Shown: positions 1-14,666 of the stretch, one piece after another | How the letters are laid out: the number at the start of each line of letters is the position of its first letter | Numbering within the stretch: position 1 is the stretch's first letter | DNA from: Afipia sp. | GTDB lineage: Bacteria > Pseudomonadota > Alphaproteobacteria > Rhizobiales > Xanthobacteraceae | Length of the DNA: 64,000 nucleotides | Assembly: GCA_017308595.1 (NCBI GenBank) | Contig: JAFKER010000006.1 | Location: 186,001-250,000, forward strand | Direction: 5' to 3' | Notes under the pieces: generated by a model | Told to the model about the DNA's origin: nothing | The model's database searches: none | The model's input: the letters and a program-made list of their open reading frames with translations, nothing else | Translations under genes and position numbers: made by a program

Positions 1-24
1 GTGGCCGAGCAGGTCGCGGCCTAA
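1..24 (+). CDS. 3' end of an unidentified CDS
   Basis: The first eight codons read Val-Ala-Glu-Gln-Val-Ala-Ala-stop in frame 1. A strong terminator follows 33 bases later, so a plus-strand gene probably ends here. Only seven residues are visible and no product can be named. Confidence 0.5.
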   Translation: MAEQVAA

Positions 25-57
25 CCCTCGCGCTTATCGAACCTCCCCGACTGCAAA

Positions 58-84
58 CGCCCCGGTGCCCCGGGGCGTTTTTTT
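58..84 (+). terminator. Rho-independent terminator
   Basis: An 8-bp perfect stem CGCCCCGG/CCGGGGCG with a 4-base loop is followed directly by seven T. It ends the transcript of the gene entering from the left and lies just before the 3' end of the convergent minus-strand gene at 114. Confidence 0.9.
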
Positions 85-113
85 GTGTCAGGCCGGTCTC
101 CTCTTGAACTGGA

Positions 114-986
114 TTACTCCAGCGTCTGGACGTCAGGCATCGCCTGCGTCGGCCAAAGCTTCAGCGATGACGGTGCAGATGCTCCGGCAACACCGACGGT
201 TGTGGCAGGCTTGTTCTCTGCGACGACCGGCTTGGCCCCGACCGGAACGGCCGCCTGCTGAGCAGGCGCTGCAGCCGTTGACGTGGTTGCGACCCCCGTT
301 GTTGGTGCAGACTGCGCATTGCGGTTCGCCGTCTTCGGCGCCGGGCGTGATGCCGCCTTCGGGACCGAGACCGGCGGACGCGGCGCATGACGCAGATCCA
401 GCAGCGACCCGCGGCGGTTTTCATATCCGGCATAGGCCACCGGCGGCGGGCCGGGCGGACCATAAGCCGCCATCAGCCGCTCATCGACGGCCTGTGCCGG
501 GATGAAACGGATGATCTGCCCGGTGCGGGCATCGATAATCAGGCGGCCATCCTCGCCGGAGCGGTCAAGCGCCGCGACCGTGTAAATCCAGCCGCGCTGG
601 GTGACCCGGCCCAGCGGAGAGAAACCACCCGACCGCAACACCGACATCACCTGATCCGGCGGCAGCATCGGACGCGCTGCAGGTCCGGATCGCGCATAGC
701 GTGACGACGGGATCACTGCCGATCGTCCGGCTCCATATGGCCCCGGCATATAAGGGCGCTGCACGTAAGGCCGCTCCTCATAATACCGCTCGCTACGGGG
801 ATCATAGACGGGAGGCGGCAGCGGGCCATCGTCCTCCAGCACCCGCGGCATCGGAATATGGATATCATCCACTATCGGCAGATCGTCCGCAGCCGAGGCC
901 GGAGAGACGGCTAGTGCCCCGGCCGCAAAAACTACCCCGGCCGCGAGTGCGGGCCGGATCACCCTCGAAAACAGCATCATCACCAT
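114..986 (-). CDS. Secreted proline-rich protein of unknown function
   Basis: 290 residues. The N-terminus is a typical signal peptide (hydrophobic stretch at about 10-28, then SPASA before the mature chain), so the product is exported. The mature part starts with a Pro/Tyr/Arg-rich stretch. A compact segment at about 115-165 follows, with the pattern of a PepSY-like module (helix, then strands ending in a DARTGQII hairpin). The tail is low-complexity Ala/Pro/Thr-rich. The ATG at 986 was chosen because an AGGGGAG Shine-Dalgarno lies just upstream and the signal peptide begins there. The frame stays open to 1208, but that extension has no export signal and looks non-coding. The PepSY assignment is inference and the function is unknown. 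Confidence 0.7.
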   Translation of the reverse strand: MVMMLFSRVIRPALAAGVVFAAGALAVSPASAADDLPIVDDIHIPMPRVLEDDGPLPPPVYDPRSERYYEERPYVQRPYMPGPYGAGRSAVIPSSRYARSGPAARPMLPPDQVMSVLRSGGFSPLGRVTQRGWIYTVAALDRSGEDGRLIIDARTGQIIRFIPAQAVDERLMAAYGPPGPPPVAYAGYENRRGSLLDLRHAPRPPVSVPKAASRPAPKTANRNAQSAPTTGVATTSTAAAPAQQAAVPVGAKPVVAENKPATTVGVAGASAPSSLKLWPTQAMPDVQTLE

Positions 987-1602
987 GGCTCCCCTGTTGT
1001 CCCTGAGCGGCTCTGCGGCCGCCTGAGGTCCAAGCCACAGCGTCGATGTTGAATTCGGCGGAGCTAGGACCGGATCACGGCGGGATTGCCCTAATCCTGA
1101 GGCACGAGCGTTGGCGGAGAGCGCTGTCGCCGCGCATCGCAGTGTCCCGACCCGGAAAGTCATCGTCCCGGCTGCCCTTTCGGGGCGGGTTCTGGCTGTC
1201 CGGTTCACCGAAAATGCTGATTCCAGAGTGGTTTTTCAGCTTTCGTTCGCCCGACCAGATCCCTTGCCGGGACCGGCACAGACACGCAAACCTACATACG
1301 GGAGAGGGACTCCCGAACGCTTGTATGATAGGAAAAAGTTTGGCAATCTGGATGTTAGGACAGGATCACTGTCCCAATTTCCGGGTCTATTCCGGCACGG
1401 CGTTTGCAGCGCCGGTAATATTCGCAGGCCGCTCGGCAGCCGGAAACGGCGCGCGCGAACTGCACTTTCGAAAGCAAGGCTCGTGACAACGCGAGCGGTG
1501 GCCCCGAGGATTTCCTCAAACGGAAATTTCCGACGGGTGCCGTGAACGCCGAAGCTGCGGCCAAAATGAGTAAAAATAGACTGCCTCTAAAGAGGCGTGA
1601 GG
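987..1602. other. Intergenic region upstream of gltB
   Basis: About 600 bases between the divergent genes at 986 and 1603. It must hold the promoters of both, but I could not pick out a convincing -35/-10 pair or a sigma-54 site. Short open frames here have no Shine-Dalgarno or recognisable product. No RNA gene or repeat was seen. Confidence 0.5.
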
Positions 1603-6327
<4,725 letters not shown>

Positions 6328-6337
6328 ACAGAAGTCC

Positions 6338-6440
6338 CGTCATCCTGAGATGCCCGAGCCAAGCTCGGGCTTGAGGGATGACGGAGCAGACCATTCATCC
6401 TTCGAGGCTCGCCGGCACGGCTCGCACCTCAGGATGACGA
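6338..6440. repeat. Pair of REP-like inverted repeats between gltB and gltD
   Basis: The first unit (6338-6383) has arms CGTCATCC/GGATGACG and an inner stem GCCCGAGC/GCTCGGGC. The second (6396-6436) has CATCCT/AGGATG plus GAGG/CCTC. Cores of the type CCTCAGGATGA are common in intergenic repeats of Bradyrhizobium-like genomes (from memory). They sit inside the gltB-gltD transcript and could protect or attenuate it. Confidence 0.7.
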
Positions 6441-6471
6441 TGAAACGGATTGCAGGGGCGTCAGAGTCACC

Positions 6472-7929
6472 ATGGGTAAGCCTACAGGTTTTCTTGAGAT
6501 TGAACGTCACGACCGCAAGTACGCGCCTGTCGCGGACCGCGTGAAGGACTTCAGGGAATTCGTCATTCCGCTGAGCGAGAAGGACACGCGCGATCAGGCC
6601 GCGCGCTGCATGAATTGCGGCATTCCCTATTGCCACGGCACCGGCTCGGTGGCGCCCGGCACGCCCGGCTGCCCGGTCAACAACCAGATCCCGGACTTCA
6701 ATGACCTCGTCTACAACGGCAACTGGGAAGAAGCCGCGCGCAATCTGCACTCGACCAACAACTTCCCCGAATTCACCGGCCGCATCTGCCCGGCGCCGTG
6801 CGAAGCGTCCTGCACGCTCAACATCGACGACAACCCGGTCACCATCAAGACGATCGAATGCGCCATTGTCGATCGCGCATGGGACAACGGCTGGCTCAAG
6901 CCTGAGGTCGCCGCCGTCAAGACCGGCAAGAAGGTTGCCGTGGTCGGCTCCGGCCCGGCCGGCCTTGCCTGCGCGCAGCAACTCGCGCGGGCCGGTCACG
7001 AAGTCCATGTATTCGAGAAGTTCGCAAAGGCCGGCGGTCTCCTGCGTTACGGCATTCCCGACTTCAAGATGGAAAAGGGCATCATCGACCGCCGCGTGGC
7101 GCAGATGGAAGGCGAAGGCGTGACCTTCCACTACAACACGCCGGTCGGCGGCGCGTATGCGGGCGCGATCGAGCCGCAGGATCTGCTGAAGGCCTACGAC
7201 GCCGTGGCGCTGACCGGCGGCGCGGAAGCCTCGCGCGATCTGCCGATTCCGGGCCGCGACCTCGACGGCATCCATTTCGCGATGGAATTCCTGCCGCAGC
7301 AGAACCGCCGCGTCGGCAACGAACCGCTCGGCGATATCCGCGAAATCCTCGCAGGCGGCAAGGATGTGGTGGTGATCGGCGGCGGCGACACCGGCTCCGA
7401 CTGCATCGGCACCTCGATCCGTCAGGGCGCGAAGTCCGTCACGCAGCTTGAAATCATGCCGGCGCCGCCCGAACGCGAGAACAAGGCGCTGACCTGGCCA
7501 AACTGGCCGCTGAAGATGCGCACCTCGTCGAGTCAGGCCGAAGGCGCGGATCGCGAATACGCCGTGTTGACCCAAAAGTTCTCCGGCCATGACGGCAAGG
7601 TCACCAAACTTCACTGCGTGCGCGTCGACGACAAGATGCAGCCGATTCCCGGCAGCGAGTTTGAAATCAAGGCCGAACTGGTGCTGCTGGCGATGGGCTT
7701 CGTCCATCCGGTGCACGAGGGCATGTTGAAGAAGCTCGGCGTCGAACTCGACCCGCGCGGCAATGTTCGCGCCTCGACCAACAACTATCAGACCTCGGTG
7801 GCGAAAGTATTCTCCTCCGGCGATATGCGCCGCGGTCAGTCGCTCGTTGTCTGGGCGATCCGCGAAGGCCGCCAGTGCGCCGCGGCCATCGATCAGCATC
7901 TGATGGGCGCGACAACCCTGCCCCGGTAA
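6472..7929 (+). CDS. gltD: Glutamate synthase (NADPH) small subunit
   Basis: 485 residues. It takes electrons from NADPH through FAD and two 4Fe-4S clusters to the GltB subunit. The N-terminal cluster cysteines are Cys46, Cys49, Cys54, Cys67 and, further on, Cys106, Cys110 and Cys114. The FAD-binding Rossmann motif GSGPAG is at 159-164 and the NAD(P)-binding GGGDTG at about 303. The ATG start gives the canonical MGKPTGF N-terminus, but no strong Shine-Dalgarno is visible, so translation may depend on the gltB transcript. It lies 144 bases downstream of gltB in the same orientation, an evident operon. Confidence 0.97.
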   Translation: MGKPTGFLEIERHDRKYAPVADRVKDFREFVIPLSEKDTRDQAARCMNCGIPYCHGTGSVAPGTPGCPVNNQIPDFNDLVYNGNWEEAARNLHSTNNFPEFTGRICPAPCEASCTLNIDDNPVTIKTIECAIVDRAWDNGWLKPEVAAVKTGKKVAVVGSGPAGLACAQQLARAGHEVHVFEKFAKAGGLLRYGIPDFKMEKGIIDRRVAQMEGEGVTFHYNTPVGGAYAGAIEPQDLLKAYDAVALTGGAEASRDLPIPGRDLDGIHFAMEFLPQQNRRVGNEPLGDIREILAGGKDVVVIGGGDTGSDCIGTSIRQGAKSVTQLEIMPAPPERENKALTWPNWPLKMRTSSSQAEGADREYAVLTQKFSGHDGKVTKLHCVRVDDKMQPIPGSEFEIKAELVLLAMGFVHPVHEGMLKKLGVELDPRGNVRASTNNYQTSVAKVFSSGDMRRGQSLVVWAIREGRQCAAAIDQHLMGATTLPR

Positions 7930-7935
7930 TCTCAG

Positions 7936-8259
7936 ATGACTTTTGCCATCTACGTTGCAGCAGCCCTCGCCGAAATCGGGGGCTGTTTTGCATTCTGGGC
8001 CTGGCTGCGGCTCGGCAAATCCATCTGGTGGCTTGCGCCCGGCATCCTTTCGCTGGTGCTGTTTGCATATCTCCTGACACTGGTGCCAAGCGATGCCGCG
8101 GGGCGCGCCTATGCCGCCTATGGCGGTATTTACATTGTCGCATCGCTGGCGTGGCTGTGGGCCATGGAAGGGGTGCGTCCTGACCGATGGGACATGGCAG
8201 GCGCAGTGCTCTGCCTGATCGGTGCCGCCATCATCCTGTTCGGGCCGCGTTCGGTTTAA
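7936..8259 (+). CDS. YnfA/UPF0060 family small membrane protein
   Basis: 107 residues with four hydrophobic helices and the family pattern [14 protein letters not shown] near the N-terminus and [10 protein letters not shown] before the last helix. The family is related to small multidrug resistance exporters and sits in the inner membrane. Its substrate is poorly defined. It starts six bases after the gltD stop, so it is probably cotranscribed with gltBD, although no functional link is evident. Confidence 0.9.
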   Translation: MTFAIYVAAALAEIGGCFAFWAWLRLGKSIWWLAPGILSLVLFAYLLTLVPSDAAGRAYAAYGGIYIVASLAWLWAMEGVRPDRWDMAGAVLCLIGAAIILFGPRSV

Positions 8260-8307
8260 GAGCAGATTGTCTCAACCGAGAAACTGACCGCCCGATCGTC
8301 CTGACTT

Positions 8308-9273
8308 TCAATATCCGCGGGCTCTATCGACAACGTTCTCGAGGGTGCCACCCGCTTCAAACTGCAGAATTTGTCCCGCGACATAAGATGAGATCGTATC
8401 CGGATCGGTGTCGGCCGCATTGTGCGGCGAGATGGTCACCGCAGGATGACGCCAGAGACGGCTGGCGGGATTCAAAGGCTCCGCCTCGAATACGTCGAGC
8501 GTCACAGCCTTGAGCACGCCATTATCCAGACAATCGAGGATGTCGCTTTCGTTCTGAAGACCGCCCCGGCCGGCATTGATAACGACCGGACCGCCGAGCG
8601 GGCCATCCTTTGCAAGCTGAAGGAAAAGCTCCCGGCGAAGTAATCCGCTCGTCTGCGGCGTGAGCGGCAGGAGACAAACGAGAATATCCGTTCTGGCGAG
8701 GAAGGTGCCGAGTTCACCGTGTCCCGCATAGCAACTGATGCCAGTCAGACTTTTCCGTGTCACGCTCCAGCCCGCAACCTGAAAGCCCAGTGCATGCAAC
8801 ATCTCGGCGGCGTGCCGGCCAAGCACGCCCAGCCCAAGCACGCCGACGCGAACCGCCGACGCTGGCCATTGTTCTCGCGGCGCCCATTCGGAACGCGCCT
8901 GACAGCCAGCCAGATAAGACTGCTGCCGATGATGCATCAGCGTGTGCATCACAACATACTCGGTCATGCGCGACGTCAGGTCGTCAACCGCGACGCGGAC
9001 CAGCGGCACATCCGGCCTCTGCGGATCCGAAAGAACGGCATCCACGCCCGCGCCAAGATTGAAGATCACCTTGAGGTTGGGAAACGCGGCCAGCTCACCG
9101 TGCTTCGGCTTCCAGACCGCGGCGTAATCGATCGCGAGCGGATCAAATGCATCATCTGGAATGGACACGACATCGCGACCGGGAAGCGCCGTCCGGAAAC
9201 GATCACGCCATCGTTCAGGGGCCCAATTTTGGTCGCCGCTGCGTATCAGAAGGGCCAAGGCGCCTTTGGACAT
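8308..9273 (-). CDS. ghrA: Glyoxylate/hydroxypyruvate reductase A-type D-2-hydroxyacid dehydrogenase
   Basis: 321 residues, cytoplasmic, reducing glyoxylate or hydroxypyruvate with NAD(P)H. The dinucleotide motif GLGVLG is at 147-152. The active-site set is Arg236 (NAGRGG), Glu263/265 (VFEAEP) and His284 (SPHNAADTD), arranged as in the GhrA subfamily. The ATG at 9273 has AGCGGGG five bases upstream. A TTG at 9288 is in frame but would overlap the stop of the preceding gene. It follows the TPR-methyltransferase gene after 11 bases and is probably cotranscribed with it. Confidence 0.9.
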   Translation of the reverse strand: MSKGALALLIRSGDQNWAPERWRDRFRTALPGRDVVSIPDDAFDPLAIDYAAVWKPKHGELAAFPNLKVIFNLGAGVDAVLSDPQRPDVPLVRVAVDDLTSRMTEYVVMHTLMHHRQQSYLAGCQARSEWAPREQWPASAVRVGVLGLGVLGRHAAEMLHALGFQVAGWSVTRKSLTGISCYAGHGELGTFLARTDILVCLLPLTPQTSGLLRRELFLQLAKDGPLGGPVVINAGRGGLQNESDILDCLDNGVLKAVTLDVFEAEPLNPASRLWRHPAVTISPHNAADTDPDTISSYVAGQILQFEAGGTLENVVDRARGY

Positions 9274-9284
9274 GTCAGCCCCGC

Positions 9285-11336
9285 TCAAGCGCTCTGAATC
9301 CAGAACTGATACATCGTCGCGAAGGTCGACGGATTCTCAGCCTCGAATATGGCCCAATTGGCAAGATTGGTCGCTGCACGATCATCCGGAAAGCGCCGCA
9401 GGTAGCTGTTGCGCGCCGGGGTCTCGAAGCCGAGAAACGTAAACCCGCTCTCGCGCAGAAAATCTGCGATCTGCGGAATCGAGAACTGATGTTCCTGAAC
9501 ATGAAACAGCAAGTCGCGGCATTCGCTCATGCTGAAGAAGTCGCTGAAGTTCGTAAGGTTATGCAGTTGATCGCCCGGCGCGCGGCCCGCGACCTCGGCG
9601 CGCAGCCGGCGCACCTCCGGTACCGAATAATCCCTGCCCTGCTGCGCGAGATAACTGCGCGCAGCATTTATGTCTTGCCGCGCCGCCGCACTGTAAAGCC
9701 CGATATGCATCAGCCCGCCGGGCCGTAAAAGATTTGCCAGCCTGCGCCAGCCGGTCAGCGGCTCCTTCAGATGGTGCAGCACGCCGCTCGAATCGATGAT
9801 GTCGAATGTTCTGTCATCTGCGAGCGCGAGAATATCGCCTTGCGCATAACGCAGGTTGGTCAGCCCCAGCTCTTTCGTTTGCCGGATCGCGTAGCTGAGG
9901 CTGGCGAGGCTGAGGTCGATCGCCAGCACATTCGCTGACTGAAATTGCTGGGCGCGCTGGATCGCATGCTGTCCCGTGCCGCAACCCGCAACCAGAATGT
10001 CCGGCGCGCGATGGCCCAGCGGCTTGTAGGGCGCGCCGGGAAATCGCATGCCGATATAAGCATCAACAGGCAACGCCTGCGTCTCCGCCGGAATCCTGCT
10101 CCATCGCGGATAGGGATTTTCCTCGTACTGTGCGCGGACTTTTTCCGAAACATCGTCCTCGATCGCCGTCAGCCGCTCGATCGAGGTCCGTATCTGGTTT
10201 TCGCCGTGAGGATCGGTGATCTGCTGTTTGAGCAGCGCCGCCAGTTCGCCGGGCCAGGGCTGCGCCGCCAGTGTTTCTGCGCCGGACAGAGAATGGAGCG
10301 GCAGATAGCTTGCGAGAATCGCGAGCTTGAGCGGCGCAATCGTTTCGTTGCGCGTGGCGGCGTCCGCGACATCCGCACGAAGGTTTTCGAGCTGTGCCTT
10401 CTCGGATTCGGAGACATCGAAGATGTATTCGTTGATGAAACCCTGCTGTCCAATGGACGTTATCAAAGGCAGCCAGGTGCCGCTGTTCTCAAACTCACCC
10501 GACACAATCTCATTCAACGCCGCGCGGCGAATCGCCGTCAGGACGCGCTCGATGGCCATCGTCGTGACCGGTGCCGACGTCAGCAGCGCGTCAAACAAGC
10601 CGTCGCTGCCAAGCGCATCGAGGTCAGTTGCGCCGAACATGTCCGCCAGCCGCATTACCCCTTCGCGGGATTGATGTTCCACGCAGCGCGCCATCGCCTG
10701 CGACCGAAGCAGAATCGCGCCCGCTGCGGCCGACAGATCGCGCGGGCGGCTCCACGGTTCACGCAACGCGCGCACCAGCAACTGGACGAGATTTGGATCG
10801 CGCTTGATCGCCGCCAGATCGAGCTGGCGCAGCGCCATCACAAAGGTCGTTTTCAAGCCCGCCGCGTCATCGCGCAGCAATCCCTGGACCGCAGCGGCAA
10901 GCGCCTCAGCCGGACGGCCGTGCAACAACAGCAGCGCAGCGAGATTGTTGTGCGCACCGGGAAAGTTCGGGTCGATTTCCAGAACCTTGCGATTATGCAC
11001 GATGGCTTCATCGTCACGTCCGCGATCCGACAGAATCCGCGCCAGATTGTAGTGCGGTTCAGGATTACGCCGGTCCGACGCGATCGCCTTGCGCAGAAGA
11101 TCGATCGCCGCATCGCTGTGCCCGGCCTGATGGGCGAGCAGGCCAAGATAGCCCAGCGCACCGGTGTGGCGCGGATTGGCCGCAAGCACCTCGCGATAGT
11201 TCGCCTCGGCTTCACGCATTCGCCCAGCCTGGTGATGGGCGATGGCTTGCCGAAACAAGGTCTCTTCGAGAAACCCGGAGGAGCGCGCGGCATCCTTGCC
11301 GGATTTTCCCTCAGCCCGGCGCTGTTTTCTGTTCAC
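9285..11336 (-). CDS. TPR-repeat and class I SAM methyltransferase fusion protein
   Basis: 683 residues from a GTG start. A basic N-terminus (MNRKQRRAEGK) leads into at least three tetratricopeptide repeats (about 28-135). A helical linker follows (to about 420), then a Rossmann-type methyltransferase domain with SAM motif ILVAGCGTGQHA near 445 and a later LLRPGGLMHIGLY strand. TPR repeats suggest a protein partner, but the methylated substrate is unknown. Such fusions are found in alphaproteobacteria, sometimes near glycan or flagellar genes, and neither is present here. ghrA follows within a few bases. Confidence 0.85.
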   Translation of the reverse strand: MNRKQRRAEGKSGKDAARSSGFLEETLFRQAIAHHQAGRMREAEANYREVLAANPRHTGALGYLGLLAHQAGHSDAAIDLLRKAIASDRRNPEPHYNLARILSDRGRDDEAIVHNRKVLEIDPNFPGAHNNLAALLLLHGRPAEALAAAVQGLLRDDAAGLKTTFVMALRQLDLAAIKRDPNLVQLLVRALREPWSRPRDLSAAAGAILLRSQAMARCVEHQSREGVMRLADMFGATDLDALGSDGLFDALLTSAPVTTMAIERVLTAIRRAALNEIVSGEFENSGTWLPLITSIGQQGFINEYIFDVSESEKAQLENLRADVADAATRNETIAPLKLAILASYLPLHSLSGAETLAAQPWPGELAALLKQQITDPHGENQIRTSIERLTAIEDDVSEKVRAQYEENPYPRWSRIPAETQALPVDAYIGMRFPGAPYKPLGHRAPDILVAGCGTGQHAIQRAQQFQSANVLAIDLSLASLSYAIRQTKELGLTNLRYAQGDILALADDRTFDIIDSSGVLHHLKEPLTGWRRLANLLRPGGLMHIGLYSAAARQDINAARSYLAQQGRDYSVPEVRRLRAEVAGRAPGDQLHNLTNFSDFFSMSECRDLLFHVQEHQFSIPQIADFLRESGFTFLGFETPARNSYLRRFPDDRAATNLANWAIFEAENPSTFATMYQFWIQSA

Positions 11337-11422
11337 GATCTCGACCTGACGGATGTTTCTGAGGCAGCGGCGCGGACACTACGGCATCGGGCCGATGCGA
11401 TCCAGACGCGGGCCAACGCGGT

Positions 11423-13081
11423 TTACCAGCGCCCGAATCCGAAGAAGCCTGAGAACGGCGACGGGCTGACATTCCCCGGGGGCCGTGCGAATCCGTCACG
11501 CGGCGATCCACGCTGACGTTGCTGCTGCGGCGCGTTCGGATTGAACAGGCCCTGAACCACGACCTGCTGCTTCTTCGGCTTTGGTTTCTGCTGCGCGGCG
11601 CTGTCGGCGGGCGCACTGGCCACCATCGGATCGCTCGGCGGCGCGCTGAGCACGCCCACCTCGCGGCGCGGCCATGAAAAATCATCGGCGCGTCCGGCAG
11701 GCGCCGCGAGAGGTTCGCCCTTCACCAGCGTGCGAGCAGCCAGCGCATCCACCGACGCAGGGCGTGTGCCGACGCCGCCAAGCAATTCGTCGGTACCGAC
11801 CTGTGACGCGACCAGCGGCATCACCGGACCCATCAGCGGACGCGGACCGGCTTCGCCCGGCCGGATATTGGAATCCGGCGCAAATGTTTCGCTCGGCACC
11901 GCCAGCGGACCCTCGGTATGGGCCGCAAGCACGCGGCGGATTTCACGCTCGGTGTAATGCGCGAGCTTGCGCGCGCCCGCCTTGGTGAAGAACACACCAT
12001 CGCCTGAGCGCAGCCGGCGGATCTGACCTTCGAAGTCGGGGCCTTGCGTTGTGAAACGTCCGGCGTCGTCGACGAAGCCATCCCAGACATCGACATACGT
12101 GATGCCCGCCTTGCCGGCGCCATCGCGATAAAGCGCGTCCAGGAAAAGCATGTCCGACGTAGCCTTGGGGCCGCGCACCGCAGGCAGACCGACCCAGATT
12201 ACCGGCACGCCCTTGGATTTCAGGACCGCGATCATCTCTTCGATCTTCTTGGCGTAGAGTTCGACCCAACGCTCCTCGCGGAAATCATGCATGCCGCCGG
12301 CCCGCTGTCCCTTCTCCGGTGCCATGATCTGGGGCTGATCGTCATCGTCATCGGGCGCGGCCTCCGCCTCGGAAGACTTGCTGTCCGCCGTCTTGCCGTC
12401 GGAGTTCTTGCTGTCGGCGTTATTTTCGGCGGGCTTGTCGCCCGGCTTGGCCGCAGTTTCCGGCTCGCCCGGTTTGCCGCGCGAATCCTTCTTCGCGTTT
12501 TTCTTGTCGGCCTTGTCGCCCGGCTTGGCATCGGGCTTCTTTTCCACGACCGGCTCGCGAATCGGAATGCGATCGTGCAGGCCGAGCATCACCACGATGA
12601 CATCAGGCTTCTCGGTCGCGAGAATGCCCTTGGCCGCCGCGGCCCAATCCGCCGGTTCGCCCTTCGGCTGATATTTGAGAAGGCCCGAAACCGTCTTGTG
12701 CTTGCGGATCACGCCGAGGTCCGGCGTTTCGGACAAGGCATCTTCAAGACCGTAAGCGAGCCAGTCCGCCATGGCGTCGCCCAGCACCAGCACGTTGCGG
12801 TCGGCAGGCGCCTCGCGCTTGGCCGGCGCAGGCGCACGGGAATAATCGGCACGCGGCGCCGGCTGCTGCCGGTCCGGACCGAACGCATCGCCGAACGGCG
12901 AGAAGAAACCGCCTCCGCCCGGACGCGGCGGGGCCGGACGCTGCGGACGGCCAAAACCGAAATCGAAGAACTGCGCCGACGCCGGTGCGACGATGCCGAA
13001 CAGCATGGCGCCCGCGACCGCGAGGACCGTCAACGGGCCACGTTCGGTGAACAGGCGGAAAAATGATCCAGGTTTCGACAT
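11423..13081 (-). CDS. Exported DUF459 (SGNH-hydrolase fold) protein, probably catalytically altered
   Basis: 552 residues. An N-terminal signal or anchor helix ends in PASAQ, then comes a Pro/Gly-rich linker and the DUF459 domain from about 95. A Lys/Asp/Ala-rich insertion (about 190-260) splits the domain. The C-terminus is Pro/Gln/Arg-rich. The block I nucleophile position reads GDAMAD, where SGNH enzymes have GDS, and the late DGVFFTKAG block has Phe where His is usual. The hydrolase centre therefore looks lost, and a binding or scaffold role in the envelope is possible. ATG 13081 was preferred over an upstream TTG at 13105. Neither has a clear Shine-Dalgarno. Confidence 0.8.
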   Translation of the reverse strand: MSKPGSFFRLFTERGPLTVLAVAGAMLFGIVAPASAQFFDFGFGRPQRPAPPRPGGGGFFSPFGDAFGPDRQQPAPRADYSRAPAPAKREAPADRNVLVLGDAMADWLAYGLEDALSETPDLGVIRKHKTVSGLLKYQPKGEPADWAAAAKGILATEKPDVIVVMLGLHDRIPIREPVVEKKPDAKPGDKADKKNAKKDSRGKPGEPETAAKPGDKPAENNADSKNSDGKTADSKSSEAEAAPDDDDDQPQIMAPEKGQRAGGMHDFREERWVELYAKKIEEMIAVLKSKGVPVIWVGLPAVRGPKATSDMLFLDALYRDGAGKAGITYVDVWDGFVDDAGRFTTQGPDFEGQIRRLRSGDGVFFTKAGARKLAHYTEREIRRVLAAHTEGPLAVPSETFAPDSNIRPGEAGPRPLMGPVMPLVASQVGTDELLGGVGTRPASVDALAARTLVKGEPLAAPAGRADDFSWPRREVGVLSAPPSDPMVASAPADSAAQQKPKPKKQQVVVQGLFNPNAPQQQRQRGSPRDGFARPPGNVSPSPFSGFFGFGRW

Positions 13082-13223
13082 GCGGGTCACGGCGGTCTCG
13101 GGCAATGCTGCAAAATAGTAGCAGATTCAGGCTCCAACAGGGCGAAATCGCCGCTCATAAACAGGGGATGCCGTCGGCCCGTCAAGGGCCGGAACCCCGT
13201 TCCAGCCCTTGAAACTCAGAGTT

Positions 13224-14666
13224 TTACCGCCCGCGCAGCCGCGCCAGCACGCCGGACGAGGCAAACCCGTCCGCAGGCAGCCCGGCCGCCGCCTGATAGC
13301 TGCGCAGCGCCTTCTTCGTCTCGCTGCCGAGGGTGCCGTCCGGCTCGCCGCGATAGAAGCCGCGCCGGGCGAGCAACTGCTGAAGTTCGAACCGCTCGTC
13401 GCGCGAGAGCACGCGCTCCTGCCGCGGCCATTCCTGCACGAACGGCTGGCCGCCGCGCAGCCGGTCCGCGAAGTGGCCGATGGCGAGCGCATAGGCCTCC
13501 GACGGATTGTAGCGCATGATCGAGCGGAAATTGCCGAGCATCAGGAAGCCCGGACCATCGGCGCCAGCGGGCGCGAGCAGGAACGCCTTGTCGCCGGTGC
13601 GCGGAAACGGCTTGCCGCCCGCGCGGCGCACGCCGAGCTGCTCCCACTGTCCAATGGTGTAATTCTTCGTGCGATCCGCATGGAGATAGTTGAAGCCCCG
13701 CGGCACTTCGACCTCATAGCCCCAGGTCTGCCCCTGCGACCAGCCATCCTTTTTGAACTTCGCCGCCGTCGAGGCGATGATGTCCGGCACGTCGTCCACG
13801 GTGTTGCGCTTGCCATCGCGGTCGAAATCCACCGCAAACTTCTTGAACGCGGTTGGCATGAACTGCGTTGCGCCGAAGGCACCGGCCCATGAGCCGCGCA
13901 TCTGCTGCGGCGTCAGGTCGCCGTGATGCAGGATTTCCAGCGCGGCGAGAAACTCGTCCTTGAAATAGCCCTGACGGCGGCCGATGCAGGCCAGCGTCGC
14001 GGTCGAATTCAAGACACTGCGGTCGCCGCCTTGCGTGCCGTAGTTCGATTCGATGCCCCAGATCGCCGCGATGATGTAGCGGTCAACGCCATAGGCTTTT
14101 TCGACCGCGGCAAACGTCGCCGCGTTTTTCGCCAGCACCTCGCGTCCGCGCGCAATCCGCGCATCGGTCACCAGAATGTCGAGATAATCCCACACCGACT
14201 TGGTGAATTCCGGCTGCGAGTCCATCAGGTCCATGATGCGCAGGTCGGGATACAGATCGGCGGTGAAGCGGCGGAAGCTTGCTTCGGACACGCCGCGCCG
14301 ATGCGCTTCGGGCCAGAAGCCTGCCACGCAGCGGCCGAAATTCGCTGCCGAATTGCGGATCGCGTCCGCCGTCATCAGGGGATGACCGGACGCGCCGTCC
14401 TCGCCACTCCATTCTTTCGCCGATCCTGCCTGCGCCATGCGGCGCGGGGCCGGCGCGGGCGACGGCGCAGCCTGACGAGGGGGCGTTGCAGCGGGCTGGT
14501 TGATCGCGCCGGTGATGTCGCCGATCCACGACAGCGGCCCGCGTCCGGAAGCGGTCTGCCCATGCGCCGGTCCCGCCATGATGGACACCGCTGTGACCAC
14601 GGACAAAGTCAGCGCCGCACCCGCGACCATCAGCCACGGGCTTTCTTCACGTTCGAACCGAGCCAT
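13224..14666 (-). CDS. MltB-family lytic murein transglycosylase with peptidoglycan-binding domain
   Basis: 480 residues. It cleaves the glycan strands of peptidoglycan, forming 1,6-anhydromuramic ends, in the periplasm. There is a signal or anchor helix at 10-36, a Pro/Ala-rich linker, a SLT_2 catalytic domain (about 105-395) with catalytic Glu206 in GIESNYG, and a C-terminal PG_binding_1 domain (about 415-480). ATG 14666 was chosen. GTG codons at 14681 and 14675 lie next to a GTGGAG sequence and cannot be excluded. A second, smaller MltB paralogue is at 27471-28277. Confidence 0.92.
   Translation of the reverse strand: MARFEREESPWLMVAGAALTLSVVTAVSIMAGPAHGQTASGRGPLSWIGDITGAINQPAATPPRQAAPSPAPAPRRMAQAGSAKEWSGEDGASGHPLMTADAIRNSAANFGRCVAGFWPEAHRRGVSEASFRRFTADLYPDLRIMDLMDSQPEFTKSVWDYLDILVTDARIARGREVLAKNAATFAAVEKAYGVDRYIIAAIWGIESNYGTQGGDRSVLNSTATLACIGRRQGYFKDEFLAALEILHHGDLTPQQMRGSWAGAFGATQFMPTAFKKFAVDFDRDGKRNTVDDVPDIIASTAAKFKKDGWSQGQTWGYEVEVPRGFNYLHADRTKNYTIGQWEQLGVRRAGGKPFPRTGDKAFLLAPAGADGPGFLMLGNFRSIMRYNPSEAYALAIGHFADRLRGGQPFVQEWPRQERVLSRDERFELQQLLARRGFYRGEPDGTLGSETKKALRSYQAAAGLPADGFASSGVLARLRGR

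Noticed and set aside
9945-11516. Plus-strand open frame of 523 codons opposite the TPR-methyltransferase gene
   Set aside because: Arg/Gln-rich shadow with no recognisable motif, fully antisense to a TPR/SAM gene with clear motifs.
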